Positions 8,959 to 17,530 of a stretch of 60,478 bases of DNA are shown piece after piece (positions within the stretch are counted from its first letter, which is position 1; the number at the start of each line of letters is the position of its first letter). Origin of the DNA: Polaromonas sp. (lineage in GTDB: Bacteria; Pseudomonadota; Gammaproteobacteria; Burkholderiales; Burkholderiaceae_C); assembly GCA_021737975.1 (NCBI GenBank), contig JAIPCZ010000011.1, positions 1 to 60,478 of the forward strand, written 5' to 3'. Under the pieces are notes generated by a model. That model saw only the letters and a list, made by a program, of their open reading frames with translations, had not been told where the DNA came from and did not search any database. A program made the translations under genes and the position numbers.

Positions 8959-10537
8959 GGCGACCTCCTGAGTAGCCTGTCAAACCAGGCTCAGCGGCCT
9001 GCTCAAGCTCGGCCAGATGGCGCTGCAGGTCTTCGTCCCAGAGGCCGCTCATCCATACCCCGATACGTTCGACGCTGGCTTCGGCAATCGGTACCGAGGG
9101 GGACAGTTGCCCTTTTGAAATCACATGCAAACGGTCGCTCACCTCGAACAGTTCATCGAGTTCTTCGCTGACCACCAGCACGGCACATCCGGCATCGCGC
9201 AAAGCCAGAACTTCGCCCCGAATCTGCGCCGCCGCGCCCACGTCGACACCCCAGGTCGGCTGCGAGACGATGAACAACTTGGGCTGCGCGTCAATCTCGC
9301 GCCCGACAATAAACTTTTGCAGATTGCCACCTGAGAGCGAACGCGCCAGCGCGCGCGGGCCACCGGCCTTGACGTTGAAGGTCTTGATGAGTTGCGCGGC
9401 GTGCTGCTCCAGCGCGCCCACCTTGATCCAGCCACCCGCAAACTTCGGCAGGGAAATGGATCCGGTGCGTGTCAACAGCAGGTTGTGCGCCAGGCTCAGG
9501 GTGGGCACGGCGCCCCGCCCGAGCCGCTCTTCGGGCACAAAGTGCAGGCCCAGCTTGCGGCGCTCACCCGGATGCAGGCCCGAGACATCGGCATCACCCA
9601 TTCGAATGCTGCCCTTGGGAGCGCGGCAGTCTTCGCCCGACAAGGCGTACATCAGTTCCTTCTGGCCATTGCCAGACACGCCGGCGATACCCACCACCTC
9701 ACCGGCGCGCACCTGCAGGTCAATGCCCTCAAGGTCCACGCCGAACTGGTCCTCGCGCGCCAGACTGAGCCCCTTGACATCCAGCACAACGGCGCCCGCC
9801 TTTTGCGGACGGTGCTGCAACTGCGGCGGTTCGGCACCGATCATCATGCGGGACAAGGAGGCATTGGACTCCTCGGACGGATTGCAGACCCCGGTGACCT
9901 TGCCACCGCGCAGCACGGTGCAGGCATTACACAGCTCGCGAATTTCGTGCAATTTGTGGCTGATGTACAAAATGCTGCAGCCCTCGCTGGCCAGCTTTTT
10001 CAGGACCACGAAGAGCTTGTCGACCGCCTGGGGGGTGAGCACCGACGTGGGCTCATCGAGAATCAGCAACTCCGGACGCGTCAGCAGGGCACGGATGATT
10101 TCAACCCGCTGCATTTCGCCCACGCTCAGGGTATGCACCGGGCGCTCGGGGTCGATGTCGAGTCCGTACTCGGTGGCCTTTGCAACAATGCTGGAAGTGA
10201 CCTGGTCAAGGGAATCGCGCGCCAGGCCAAGCCAGACATTTTCTGCCACGGTCAGGGTGTCGAACAAATTGAAGTGCTGAAACACCATGCTGATGCCGTT
10301 GGCGCGCGCATCCTTGGGGTTTCGGATCTGCATGACCTGGCCATTGACCCTCACCTCACCGGCATCGGGCTTGACCGAACCGTAGATGATCTTCATCAGG
10401 GTGGACTTGCCGGCGCCGTTTTCACCGAGCACCGCGTGGGTCTCGCCGGGCATTACCGTCAGGCTGACATCACTGTTCGCGACCACACTGGGGTAACGCT
10501 TGGTGATGCCGGACAGTTGAAGACGGGGCGTGATCAT
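8945..10537 (-). CDS. double-domain ABC importer ATPase (NupO/RbsA-like)
   Basis: About 530 residues with two tandem nucleotide-binding domains. Domain 1 is canonical: Walker A GENGAGKSTLMK, signature LSVGEMQRVEI, Walker B LLILDEPTS. Domain 2 is degenerate, as usual in this carbohydrate/nucleoside subfamily: Walker A-like GVSGNGQKEL, signature LSGGNLQKF, and Walker B ending FIVSQPTWGVDVG, where the catalytic DE is SQ. I place the start at the ATG at 10537; the reading frame opens at a TTG 15 bases upstream. It is the first gene of the importer operon and is divergent from xdhA across a 0.2-kb intergenic region, so both directions may share control. Confidence 0.92.
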   Translation of the reverse strand: MITPRLQLSGITKRYPSVVANSDVSLTVMPGETHAVLGENGAGKSTLMKIIYGSVKPDAGEVRVNGQVMQIRNPKDARANGISMVFQHFNLFDTLTVAENVWLGLARDSLDQVTSSIVAKATEYGLDIDPERPVHTLSVGEMQRVEIIRALLTRPELLILDEPTSVLTPQAVDKLFVVLKKLASEGCSILYISHKLHEIRELCNACTVLRGGKVTGVCNPSEESNASLSRMMIGAEPPQLQHRPQKAGAVVLDVKGLSLAREDQFGVDLEGIDLQVRAGEVVGIAGVSGNGQKELMYALSGEDCRAPKGSIRMGDADVSGLHPGERRKLGLHFVPEERLGRGAVPTLSLAHNLLLTRTGSISLPKFAGGWIKVGALEQHAAQLIKTFNVKAGGPRALARSLSGGNLQKFIVGREIDAQPKLFIVSQPTWGVDVGAAAQIRGEVLALRDAGCAVLVVSEELDELFEVSDRLHVISKGQLSPSVPIAEASVERIGVWMSGLWDEDLQRHLAELEQAAEPGLTGYSGGRHAEA

Positions 10538-10748
10538 GAACAATTGTGTCAATTGGATTAGGTGCCGTTTTTACCAGCAAAATGCGTTGGGATTTGAATT
10601 TTTCTTTTGTCGTGGTGAGGCTTGTCCAGAAAAACTTGCAAAATCAATGCCAGCTCGCATCCACTTCATGGTGTTCTGCCACGCGATTTGCTCTATGCTT
10701 GCGGCCGTGGTGCCACCGACCCCTTCACCTTAGCTTGTGAGTGCTTTC
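10538..10748. other. divergent intergenic region between importer and xdhAB
   Basis: About 210 AT-richer bases holding the promoters of the leftward importer operon and the rightward xdhAB operon. A weak -10-like TATGCT lies at 10694-10699 on the + strand without a convincing -35. I see no clear operator palindrome or riboswitch fold. Confidence 0.4.
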
Positions 10749-12215
10749 ATGAACCCACCCATCATTCAATTTGTCTGGCGCGGCGAGATTGTCACGCTGC
10801 AGCACGTCCCGCCCACCCGCACGCTGCTGCAATTGCTGCGCGAGGACCTCGGTCACAGCGCCACCAAGGAGGGCTGCAACGAAGGCGACTGTGGTGCCTG
10901 CACCGTGGTGCTGGGGGAACTTAAGGGGGATCAGATCAGCTACAGCGCCATCAACAGTTGCATCAGGCTGGCGCACGCTGTCGACGGCATGGCCCTCTGG
11001 ACTGCCGCTGACATTGCCCGCGCGGACGGCGCGGCGCATCCGGTGCAGCAAGCGCTGCACCAGTGCCACGCCAGCCAGTGCGGCTTCTGCACCCCCGGCT
11101 TTGCCATGAGCCTGTTTGGCCTTTACCAGAACAAGGTACTCAAGGACCAAGCGGTCAGCCGCTGCCAGGCCCAGGAGGCGCTGTCGGGCAACCTGTGCCG
11201 CTGCACCGGCTACCGGCCCATACTGGACGCGGCCGAGCAGATGGCCTCCCTGCCAAGGGTCCAAATGGATGAGGCGCTCTTGCGCCGGCAATTAGGGACC
11301 ATCGCGCCCAAAAACAGGACGCAGCAAGGCGGGCTCTCTTACGAGGCCCCGATCCGCATGGAGGCGCTGCTGGCTGCCCGGGCTGCCCGTCCTCAGGCCC
11401 AGCTCGTGGCGGGCTGCACCGATGTCGGCTTGTGGGTCAACAAGCTGCACATGGATTTTTCGGAGGTGCTCGATCTCACGCGGGTGGCCGAACTCAAGAC
11501 CATCGAAGTGCAGGAGAGCCACACCGTCATCGGTGCCGCCGTCAGCTTGCACGACGCCTTTGCCGCGCTGGAATCGGATCGGCCGCAATTACACGGCTTT
11601 TTCAGCCGCTTTGCCGGCTTGCCGGTGCGCCATGCCGGCACCCTGGGCGGCAATGTCGCCAACGGCTCACCGATCGGCGACAGCATGCCGCTGCTGATCG
11701 CGCTGCACGCCAGCGTGGTGCTGATGAGTCTGCGCGGCCGGCGCGAACTGCCTCTGGAGGCGCTTTACACCGGCTACCGCAAAAACGTCATGGCGGCAGA
11801 CGAGGTGCTGGCCTTCGTTCGCGTGCCACTGCCACAGCCTGATGAGTTACTGCGGGTGTACAAAATTTCCAAGCGATCTGAGGACGATATTTCTGCGGTT
11901 TGCCTGGGCATCAGGCTGCACGTGCAAGGCGGGCAGGTCAAGCAGGCCTCGATCGGCGTCGGTGGCGTGGCAGCCACGCCGGTCCGTGCCGCGCAGACCG
12001 AGGCCGCGCTCGTCGGGCAGGACTGGACACACAGCACGGTCAACCGGGCAAAAGCCTGTCTGCTTAACGAGTTTCAACCCATCTCGGACATGCGCGCCAG
12101 TGCGGCCTACCGCCTGCAGGTTCTCGACGGCCTGATGGAACGCCTTTGGCTCGAGAGCCAGGGTGTGCCAGACACCAGCCTGGCGAACTTGCTGCTGGAA
12201 GGAGAGCGCGCATGA
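10749..12215 (+). CDS. xdhA: xanthine dehydrogenase small subunit (2Fe-2S and FAD)
   Basis: Electron-transfer subunit of xanthine dehydrogenase, which oxidises hypoxanthine to xanthine to urate. About 488 residues. The N-terminal plant-type ferredoxin domain has CNEGDCGACT. The second [2Fe-2S] domain has QCGFCTPGF and GNLCRCTGYRPI. Then follows the FAD-binding domain (VAGCTDVGLWVNK, HAGTLGGNVANGSPIGD) and a CO-dehydrogenase-flavoprotein C-terminal domain. The ATG at 10749 is used; an in-frame GTG lies 12 bases upstream and neither has a strong ribosome site. The stop overlaps the xdhB start (ATGA). No xdhC maturation factor is in this window. Confidence 0.93.
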   Translation: MNPPIIQFVWRGEIVTLQHVPPTRTLLQLLREDLGHSATKEGCNEGDCGACTVVLGELKGDQISYSAINSCIRLAHAVDGMALWTAADIARADGAAHPVQQALHQCHASQCGFCTPGFAMSLFGLYQNKVLKDQAVSRCQAQEALSGNLCRCTGYRPILDAAEQMASLPRVQMDEALLRRQLGTIAPKNRTQQGGLSYEAPIRMEALLAARAARPQAQLVAGCTDVGLWVNKLHMDFSEVLDLTRVAELKTIEVQESHTVIGAAVSLHDAFAALESDRPQLHGFFSRFAGLPVRHAGTLGGNVANGSPIGDSMPLLIALHASVVLMSLRGRRELPLEALYTGYRKNVMAADEVLAFVRVPLPQPDELLRVYKISKRSEDDISAVCLGIRLHVQGGQVKQASIGVGGVAATPVRAAQTEAALVGQDWTHSTVNRAKACLLNEFQPISDMRASAAYRLQVLDGLMERLWLESQGVPDTSLANLLLEGERA

Positions 12216-14530
12216 ACGCGGCCCTGCCCCTGGACGCGGCCCCGCTCACGGCCAGCGGCCAGTCCCACCCGCACGAGAGCGCCACCGCGCAGATCGCCGG
12301 TGCCGCGACCTACATCGATGACATCCCGGAGGTACGCGGCACGCTGTACGCCGCCCCCGTGCTGTCGAGGCTGGCGCACGGCAAGCTGCTCGGCGTGGAC
12401 ACGCAGGCCGCGCTGGCCCTGCCCGGTGTGTATGCCGTGTTGCTGGCGGCCGATGTGCCCGGCAGTCCGATGCTTGCGGCCTTTGCCGGGGATGAACCCG
12501 TGTTTGCGCGGGACACGGTGCAGCATGTCGGTCAGGTCATTGGTCTGGTGGTGGCCGACAGCGTGATGCTGGCGCGCCGTGCCGCGCGACTGGTGGCGCC
12601 CCACATTGAACCCCTGCCCGCCATACTGGACGTGCGCGCGGCACTCCAGTCGCAAAGTTTTGTGCTGCCGCCTGTCACCGTGCGCCGGGGTGATGCGGCC
12701 CAGGCCCTGGCACGCGCGCCGCACAGCCTGCAGGGCACACTGGAAGTCGGCGGCCAGGAGCACTTTTACCTGGAAGGCCAGGTGGCGTATGCGCTGCCGC
12801 AAGAGCAAGACCAGTGGCTGGTTTACAGCAGCACCCAGCACCCGGGCGAGGTCCAGCACTGGGTGGCCCACGCGCTCGGGCTGGACAACCATGCGGTCAC
12901 GGTGCAGTGCCGGCGCATGGGCGGCGGCTTTGGCGGCAAGGAGACACAGGCCGGCCACTTGGCGGTATGGGCGGCGCTGGCAGCGCACCGGGTGAAACGG
13001 CCCGTGAAGCTGCGGCTCGACCGCGATGATGATTTCATGGTCACCGGCAAACGCCATCCGTTCAGCTACGACTATCACGTGGGTTTTGACGACCATGGCA
13101 GGCTCTGCGGCCTGCAATTGCAGATGCTGGCGCACTGCGGCTTCAGCGCCGATCTGTCGGGCCCGGTGGCCGATCGCGCCATTTTTCATGCCGACAACGC
13201 CTACTTTTTGCAGGACGTGGAGATCACCTCGTACCGCTGCAAGCTCAACACGCAGAGCCACACCGCGTTCCGCGGCTTTGGCGGGCCGCAGGGCATGATC
13301 ATTACCGAGGCTATTTTGGGCGACATCGCGCGCCATCTGGGGCTGGACCCGCTCGCCGTGCGCCAACGCAACCTGTACAGCGATGATGCTGGTGAGGGCC
13401 CACGCAACACCACGCACTACGGCATGCAGGTCGAGGGCAACATCCTGCAGCCCTTGATTTCACAGCTGGCACGGACAGCCGAGTACCCGCAGCGCCGCGC
13501 GGCAATCGCCAGATGGAACAAAAATAGCGCAGTCATCAAGCGCGGCATCGCCCTGACACCAGTCAAGTTCGGCATCAGCTTCACCGCCACGCTGTTCAAC
13601 CAGGCGGGAGCATTGGTGCACGTTTACCTGGACGGCAGCGTCACGGTGAACCACGGCGGCACCGAAATGGGGCAAGGCCTGCACACCAAAGTGGGCCAAA
13701 TCGTGGCCGACGAGCTGGGCGTGCCCTTGCACCGGGTGCGCTTGAGCGCCAGCGACACCAGCAAGATTCCCAACGCCTCGGCCACCGCCGCCTCGGCCGG
13801 CACTGACCTCAATGGCCGCGCGGCCCAGTTTGCCGCGCGCCATGTGCGCGACAATCTGGCGGCGTTTGTGAGCGGCCTGGACGGCGTGGGTGCCGGTGCC
13901 GTGCAGTTTGCCGGTGGCCAGGTGATGACACCCAAGGCCACGCGCAGTTTCAACGCGGTGGTGGCGTTGGCCTATGCCAACCGCATCCAGCTCTGGAGCG
14001 ACGGTTTTTACCGCACGCCAAAAATCCATTACGACAAAACCACCCTGACGGGGCGGCCGTTTTATTACTTTGCCTATGGAGCGGCGTGCACCGAGGTGGC
14101 CATCGACACCCTGACCGGGGAGAGTCGGGTCCTGAAAGTGGACATCCTGCACGACGTGGGCCGCTCCATCAACCCGGCCATCGACATCGGGCAAATTGAA
14201 GGCGGCTTTGTCCAGGGCATGGGATGGCTCACTTCCGAGGAACTGGTGTGGAATGCGCAGGGGCTGCTGAGCACACACGCGCCCAGCACCTACAAAATAC
14301 CGACCTCCGGTGATGTGCCCGCCCATTTCAGGGTCGATTTGTGGCCCGAGCCCAACCCCGAGGACAACGTGTTTGGCTCCAAGGCAGTGGGTGAACCCCC
14401 TTTCATGCTGGCCATCAGCGTGTTCGAGGCGCTGCGCGAGGCCGTTGCCCAGGCACGCGGCGACGGGCAAGCGGTGCAACTGAATGCTCCGGCCACGGCG
14501 GAGCGGGTGTTGTGGGCGTTGCGGACTTGA
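12212..14530 (+). CDS. xdhB: xanthine dehydrogenase large molybdenum subunit
   Basis: Molybdopterin-binding catalytic subunit, about 772 residues. Motifs run in order: N-terminal a/b hammerhead (ATYIDDIPEVRGTLYAAPV), Mo-cofactor contacts GGGFGGKE, AFRGFGGPQGM, GTEMGQGLHTK, and the C-terminal KAVGEPPFML block that carries the catalytic Glu. Length agrees with XdhB of bicistronic bacterial enzymes. The start is the ATG at 12212 overlapping the xdhA stop. The frame runs open further upstream, but that part lies inside xdhA. It ends directly before a 54-bp palindromic repeat that separates it from the convergent Crp/Fnr gene. Confidence 0.94.
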   Translation: MNAALPLDAAPLTASGQSHPHESATAQIAGAATYIDDIPEVRGTLYAAPVLSRLAHGKLLGVDTQAALALPGVYAVLLAADVPGSPMLAAFAGDEPVFARDTVQHVGQVIGLVVADSVMLARRAARLVAPHIEPLPAILDVRAALQSQSFVLPPVTVRRGDAAQALARAPHSLQGTLEVGGQEHFYLEGQVAYALPQEQDQWLVYSSTQHPGEVQHWVAHALGLDNHAVTVQCRRMGGGFGGKETQAGHLAVWAALAAHRVKRPVKLRLDRDDDFMVTGKRHPFSYDYHVGFDDHGRLCGLQLQMLAHCGFSADLSGPVADRAIFHADNAYFLQDVEITSYRCKLNTQSHTAFRGFGGPQGMIITEAILGDIARHLGLDPLAVRQRNLYSDDAGEGPRNTTHYGMQVEGNILQPLISQLARTAEYPQRRAAIARWNKNSAVIKRGIALTPVKFGISFTATLFNQAGALVHVYLDGSVTVNHGGTEMGQGLHTKVGQIVADELGVPLHRVRLSASDTSKIPNASATAASAGTDLNGRAAQFAARHVRDNLAAFVSGLDGVGAGAVQFAGGQVMTPKATRSFNAVVALAYANRIQLWSDGFYRTPKIHYDKTTLTGRPFYYFAYGAACTEVAIDTLTGESRVLKVDILHDVGRSINPAIDIGQIEGGFVQGMGWLTSEELVWNAQGLLSTHAPSTYKIPTSGDVPAHFRVDLWPEPNPEDNVFGSKAVGEPPFMLAISVFEALREAVAQARGDGQAVQLNAPATAERVLWALRT

Positions 14531-14584
14531 TCAGTTGGGTTGAGAGCACGTCGCTAGGCGAGTGGTCTGACCCGCAAAGTCTCA
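14531..14584 (-). repeat. 54-bp dispersed palindromic repeat, copy 1
   Basis: Fills the space between the convergent xdhB and Crp/Fnr genes, starting at the first base after the xdhB stop. Its reverse complement matches 47467-47520 at 50 of 54 positions. The unit contains GGTCAGACCACTCGC facing GCGACGTGC and can fold into an imperfect hairpin. The outer stem is weaker in this copy (TCTCAACC instead of TCTGACC). It may act as a bidirectional terminator. Confidence 0.75.
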
Positions 14585-14587
14585 GGC

Positions 14588-15211
14588 TCAGACGCCGGCG
14601 AGCGAGCGTAACGCGTTGGGATTGACCAGGTTGAGCACCCGGCCGGAGCCGCTGATCAGGCTTTGCTCACGCAGGTGGCGCAGCACCCGCGAGAATGTCT
14701 CGGGCGCGATACCCAATTGCACCGCAATGCTGCGCTTGCGCTGATGCAACTCCACGGCCATCTGGCCATGTGCACCCGACTGGGCATGGCTGAGCAACCA
14801 CTCGGCACAGCGCGCCTCGGCATCCTTGGCCAGACGACTCACGGCAAACTCGGTTTGGCGGCGGTGAGCCATGGCCACATCGGTTAGCACGGCTTGGGCG
14901 GCTTCAGGCAGGTCGGCGATACCTTTGCTGAAATCATCGATGCTAACCTGGCGCAACTGCACCGGCGTGTCCGCCAGCGCGTCCACCAGGTGTGGCAAAT
15001 TGAGTACCGCCGAACTGGCATCAAGCCAGCAGGGCCCCTCCAGGACGCCGATCTGGTGCTCCATCAAGCCATCTTCCAGAACACCCAGAGCCACCCGCCC
15101 GGATTCAATGTAACTCACCCAGACCGGCTTGCCACCCCGCTGCAGCAAGAGCTGTCCACGGGCAATATTTTGAGGCTGGGCGCTAGGATCGATGGTATTT
15201 ACGGTAAACAT
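14588..15211 (-). CDS. Crp/Fnr-family transcription regulator without Fe-S cysteines
   Basis: DNA-binding regulator of 207 residues: an N-terminal cyclic-nucleotide-binding-like beta-roll (about 15-95), a dimerisation helix, and a C-terminal Crp-type helix-turn-helix with GIAPETFSRVLRHL. The ETFSR recognition helix matches the E..SR contacts used by FNR for TTGAT half-sites. Only two cysteines are present and there is no N-terminal cysteine cluster, so it is not an oxygen-sensing [4Fe-4S] FNR. A Dnr-like or other effector-responsive protein is more likely. A near-consensus FNR box lies about 36 bases upstream of its start, suggesting autoregulation and possible control of the divergent deaminase. 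Nearby purine genes are plausible targets but unproven. Confidence 0.85.
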   Translation of the reverse strand: MFTVNTIDPSAQPQNIARGQLLLQRGGKPVWVSYIESGRVALGVLEDGLMEHQIGVLEGPCWLDASSAVLNLPHLVDALADTPVQLRQVSIDDFSKGIADLPEAAQAVLTDVAMAHRRQTEFAVSRLAKDAEARCAEWLLSHAQSGAHGQMAVELHQRKRSIAVQLGIAPETFSRVLRHLREQSLISGSGRVLNLVNPNALRSLAGV

Positions 15212-15246
15212 AAGTGTTACTTTGCAGCGCCTGGCCCTTGTGAAAC

Positions 15247-15260
15247 TTGAGGAAGATCAA
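15247..15260. promoter_or_regulatory. FNR/Dnr-type operator
   Basis: TTGAGGAAGATCAA matches the TTGAT-N4-ATCAA consensus at 9 of 10 specified positions (read on the minus strand TTGAT-CTTC-CTCAA). It lies between the divergent Crp/Fnr gene (36 bases from its start) and the deaminase gene (about 88 bases from its start). The neighbouring regulator's ETFSR helix fits this site. Confidence 0.65.
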
Positions 15261-15347
15261 CGAATATGCAAAAATCAGCGCACAACTATGCCACTGGCTG
15301 CCCGCGTTCTTCGTTTTGCTACGATCCCTGATGTTCCATAGCACCTG

Positions 15348-16802
15348 ATGGAAGCCATCTTGCGCACGCTCCTCATCCACAACGCCCGCTGCATCGCCAC
15401 CTTCGACCACGTCAACCCGGCGCTGGCGCGTGAGTTGCGCGATGCGTCGATCTTCATCCAGGGTCACCGCATCCTGGCCATGGGCCCGGCGGCAGAACTG
15501 CCACAAACCGCTGACGAGGTGATCGACGCGCGCGGTCACTTGGTGACCCCAGGCTTGATCAACACCCACCACCACATGTTTCAGAGCCTCACCCGGGCGA
15601 TTCCGGCGGTGCAGAACGCCGAGTTGTTCGGCTGGCTTCGCGGCCTCTACCCGATATGGGCAGGGCTCACGCCGGACATGGTGCATGTCAGCACCCAGGT
15701 GGCCATGGCCGAACTGCTGCTGAGTGGCTGCACCACGAGCAGCGACCACCTCTACATTTATCCCAACGGAGTGCGTCTCGACGACAGCATTGACGCGGCA
15801 CGCCACATTGGCATGCGTTTTGTCGCCAGCCGCGGCAGCATGAGCGTCGGACAGTCACAAGGCGGGCTGCCCCCAGACAGCGTGGTCGAGTCAGAAGCCG
15901 TCATTTTGCGGGATACCCGGCGCCTGATCGAGGCCCACCACAACCAAGACCACGGGGCCATGGTCAACGTGGCGGTGGCCCCCTGCTCGCCTTTCAGCGT
16001 GAGCCGCGACCTGATGCGCGAATCCGCCCTGCTGGCGCGCAGCTATGGCGTGCGCTTGCACACCCATCTGGCAGAGAACGACCATGACCTGGCCTACAGT
16101 CGCGAAAAATTCAACTGCACGCCCACCGAGTACGCGCAAGATTTGGGCTGGCTGGGCGAAGATGTCTGGCACGCCCACTGCGTCAAGATCGACGATGCGG
16201 GCATCCGCTTGTTTGCCGCCAGCCGAACCGGCGTGGCGCACTGCCCTTGCAGCAATATGCGCCTGGCCAGCGGCATTGCCCCGATTCGCAAGATGCTCGA
16301 TGCCGGCATCGCGGTAGGGCTGGGTGTGGACGGCAGCGCCAGCAACGATGCAGCCCACATGGTCAACGAAGCGCGCCAGGCCCTGCTGCTGGCGCGGGTT
16401 GGCCGGGCCCTACAGCCGCCCGAAAGCCGTGTCAGCGAAGTTGGCAAGAAGCCAACCCTCTTTGGCTGCGATCTGGGTCCGGCCGAAATGACTGCGCGCG
16501 ATGCGCTGGCCCTCGCGACGCGCGGCGGGGCGCAGGTTCTGGGGCGCAGCGACATAGGTCATCTGGCTGTGGGCATGTGCGCCGATCTGGCGTTGTTTGA
16601 CCTGAACACGCTGGCCTTCGCCGGGGCCGCTGTGCATGACCCGGTCGCGGCCCTGCTGTTGTGTGCCAGCCCCTCAGCCGCCTACACCGTGGTCAATGGC
16701 CGGCCCGTGGTGCGCCAGGGACAACTGGAAAGCCTGGAACTCGGGCCACTGATCGAGCGGCACAACCGCCTGGCGCTTGAGTTGGTGGGGAAAAGCCTGT
16801 GA
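15348..16802 (+). CDS. 8-oxoguanine/guanine deaminase (ATZ/TRZ-like amidohydrolase)
   Basis: Zinc amidohydrolase of 484 residues. Metal ligands: HxH in NTHHHMFQS, a central HTHLAEND, HAHCVKIDD, and the catalytic Asp in VGLGVDGSASND. The combination of PCSPFSVS, HCPCSNMRLASG and GVDGSASND is what I know from the 8-oxoguanine deaminase / hydroxyatrazine hydrolase branch, not classical GuaD. 8-oxoguanine deamination yields urate directly, the same end product as XdhAB. Guanine as substrate would give xanthine for XdhAB. It is transcribed from a divergent region shared with the Crp/Fnr gene and converges with livF, leaving only about 10 bases. Substrate assignment is inference. Confidence 0.82.
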   Translation: MEAILRTLLIHNARCIATFDHVNPALARELRDASIFIQGHRILAMGPAAELPQTADEVIDARGHLVTPGLINTHHHMFQSLTRAIPAVQNAELFGWLRGLYPIWAGLTPDMVHVSTQVAMAELLLSGCTTSSDHLYIYPNGVRLDDSIDAARHIGMRFVASRGSMSVGQSQGGLPPDSVVESEAVILRDTRRLIEAHHNQDHGAMVNVAVAPCSPFSVSRDLMRESALLARSYGVRLHTHLAENDHDLAYSREKFNCTPTEYAQDLGWLGEDVWHAHCVKIDDAGIRLFAASRTGVAHCPCSNMRLASGIAPIRKMLDAGIAVGLGVDGSASNDAAHMVNEARQALLLARVGRALQPPESRVSEVGKKPTLFGCDLGPAEMTARDALALATRGGAQVLGRSDIGHLAVGMCADLALFDLNTLAFAGAAVHDPVAALLLCASPSAAYTVVNGRPVVRQGQLESLELGPLIERHNRLALELVGKSL

Positions 16803-16812
16803 CAAGGCTCAC

Positions 16813-17529
16813 TTATTCACCCAGGTAGGCTGCCCGCACCTTGGGATCATGCAACATGGTTTTGGCGTCGCCCGTCATCGTGATCAGGCCCGAATCCATG
16901 ACATAACCGCGGTCGGCAATGGCGAGCGCCCGGCTTGCATTTTGTTCCACCAGCAGGATCGTCACACCCTGCGCGTAGACCTCGCGCACCACTTCAAAAA
17001 TCTTGTCCACCATGATTGGCGACAGGCCCATGGAGGGCTCATCGAGCAACAGGACCTTGGGCCGGCTCATCAGAGCCCGGCCCATGGCCAGCATCTGCTG
17101 CTCGCCACCGCTCATGGTGCCAGCCAATTGGTCCTTGCGTTCCTTCAGGCGCGGAAAGGTCGTGAACACCCTTTCGATGTCCTGCTCGATTTCGGCTTTG
17201 TCACTGCGAATAAAAGCGCCCATCTGCAGGTTCTCGGTGATCGTCATGCGGGTAAACACGCCGCGACCTTCAGGCACCATGGCCAGCCCTTGCTTAACCA
17301 GGTCCCAGGGGCCCTGGCCGCGAATGCTTTTGCCCAGGTACTCGATGTCGCCGTCGGCCATGCCCAGCGAACCGGTGATCGCCTTCATGGTGGTGGTCTT
17401 GCCCGCCCCGTTTGACCCGATCAGCGACACCAGTTCGCCCTCGTGGACCTCGAAATCCACACCTTTGACGGCTTGAATACCGCCGTAAGCCACTTTGAGG
17501 CCTTTGACTTTTAAGAATACTTCGGCCAT
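16813..17529 (-). CDS. livF: branched-chain amino acid-type ABC ATPase LivF
   Basis: ATP-binding subunit of 238 residues. Walker A is GSNGAGKTTTMK, signature MSGGEQQMLAMGRALM, Walker B LLLDEPSMGLSP, and the LivF-type C-terminus ends in DPKVRAAYLGE. Last gene of the leftward livH-livM-livG-livF operon, one base after the livG stop. Family members import Leu/Ile/Val, urea or other small amides. Confidence 0.9.
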   Translation of the reverse strand: MAEVFLKVKGLKVAYGGIQAVKGVDFEVHEGELVSLIGSNGAGKTTTMKAITGSLGMADGDIEYLGKSIRGQGPWDLVKQGLAMVPEGRGVFTRMTITENLQMGAFIRSDKAEIEQDIERVFTTFPRLKERKDQLAGTMSGGEQQMLAMGRALMSRPKVLLLDEPSMGLSPIMVDKIFEVVREVYAQGVTILLVEQNASRALAIADRGYVMDSGLITMTGDAKTMLHDPKVRAAYLGE

Positions 17530-17530
17530 G

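Noticed and set aside
10538-10748. Purine riboswitch between the importer operon and xdhA
   Set aside because: No purine-aptamer conserved loops were found on either strand.
12107-13417. Minus-strand open frame of 436 codons
   Set aside because: Antisense shadow of xdhB; no recognisable motifs.
14588-15211. Annotation of the Crp/Fnr gene as the oxygen sensor FNR
   Set aside because: The N-terminal cysteine cluster needed for the [4Fe-4S] centre is absent.
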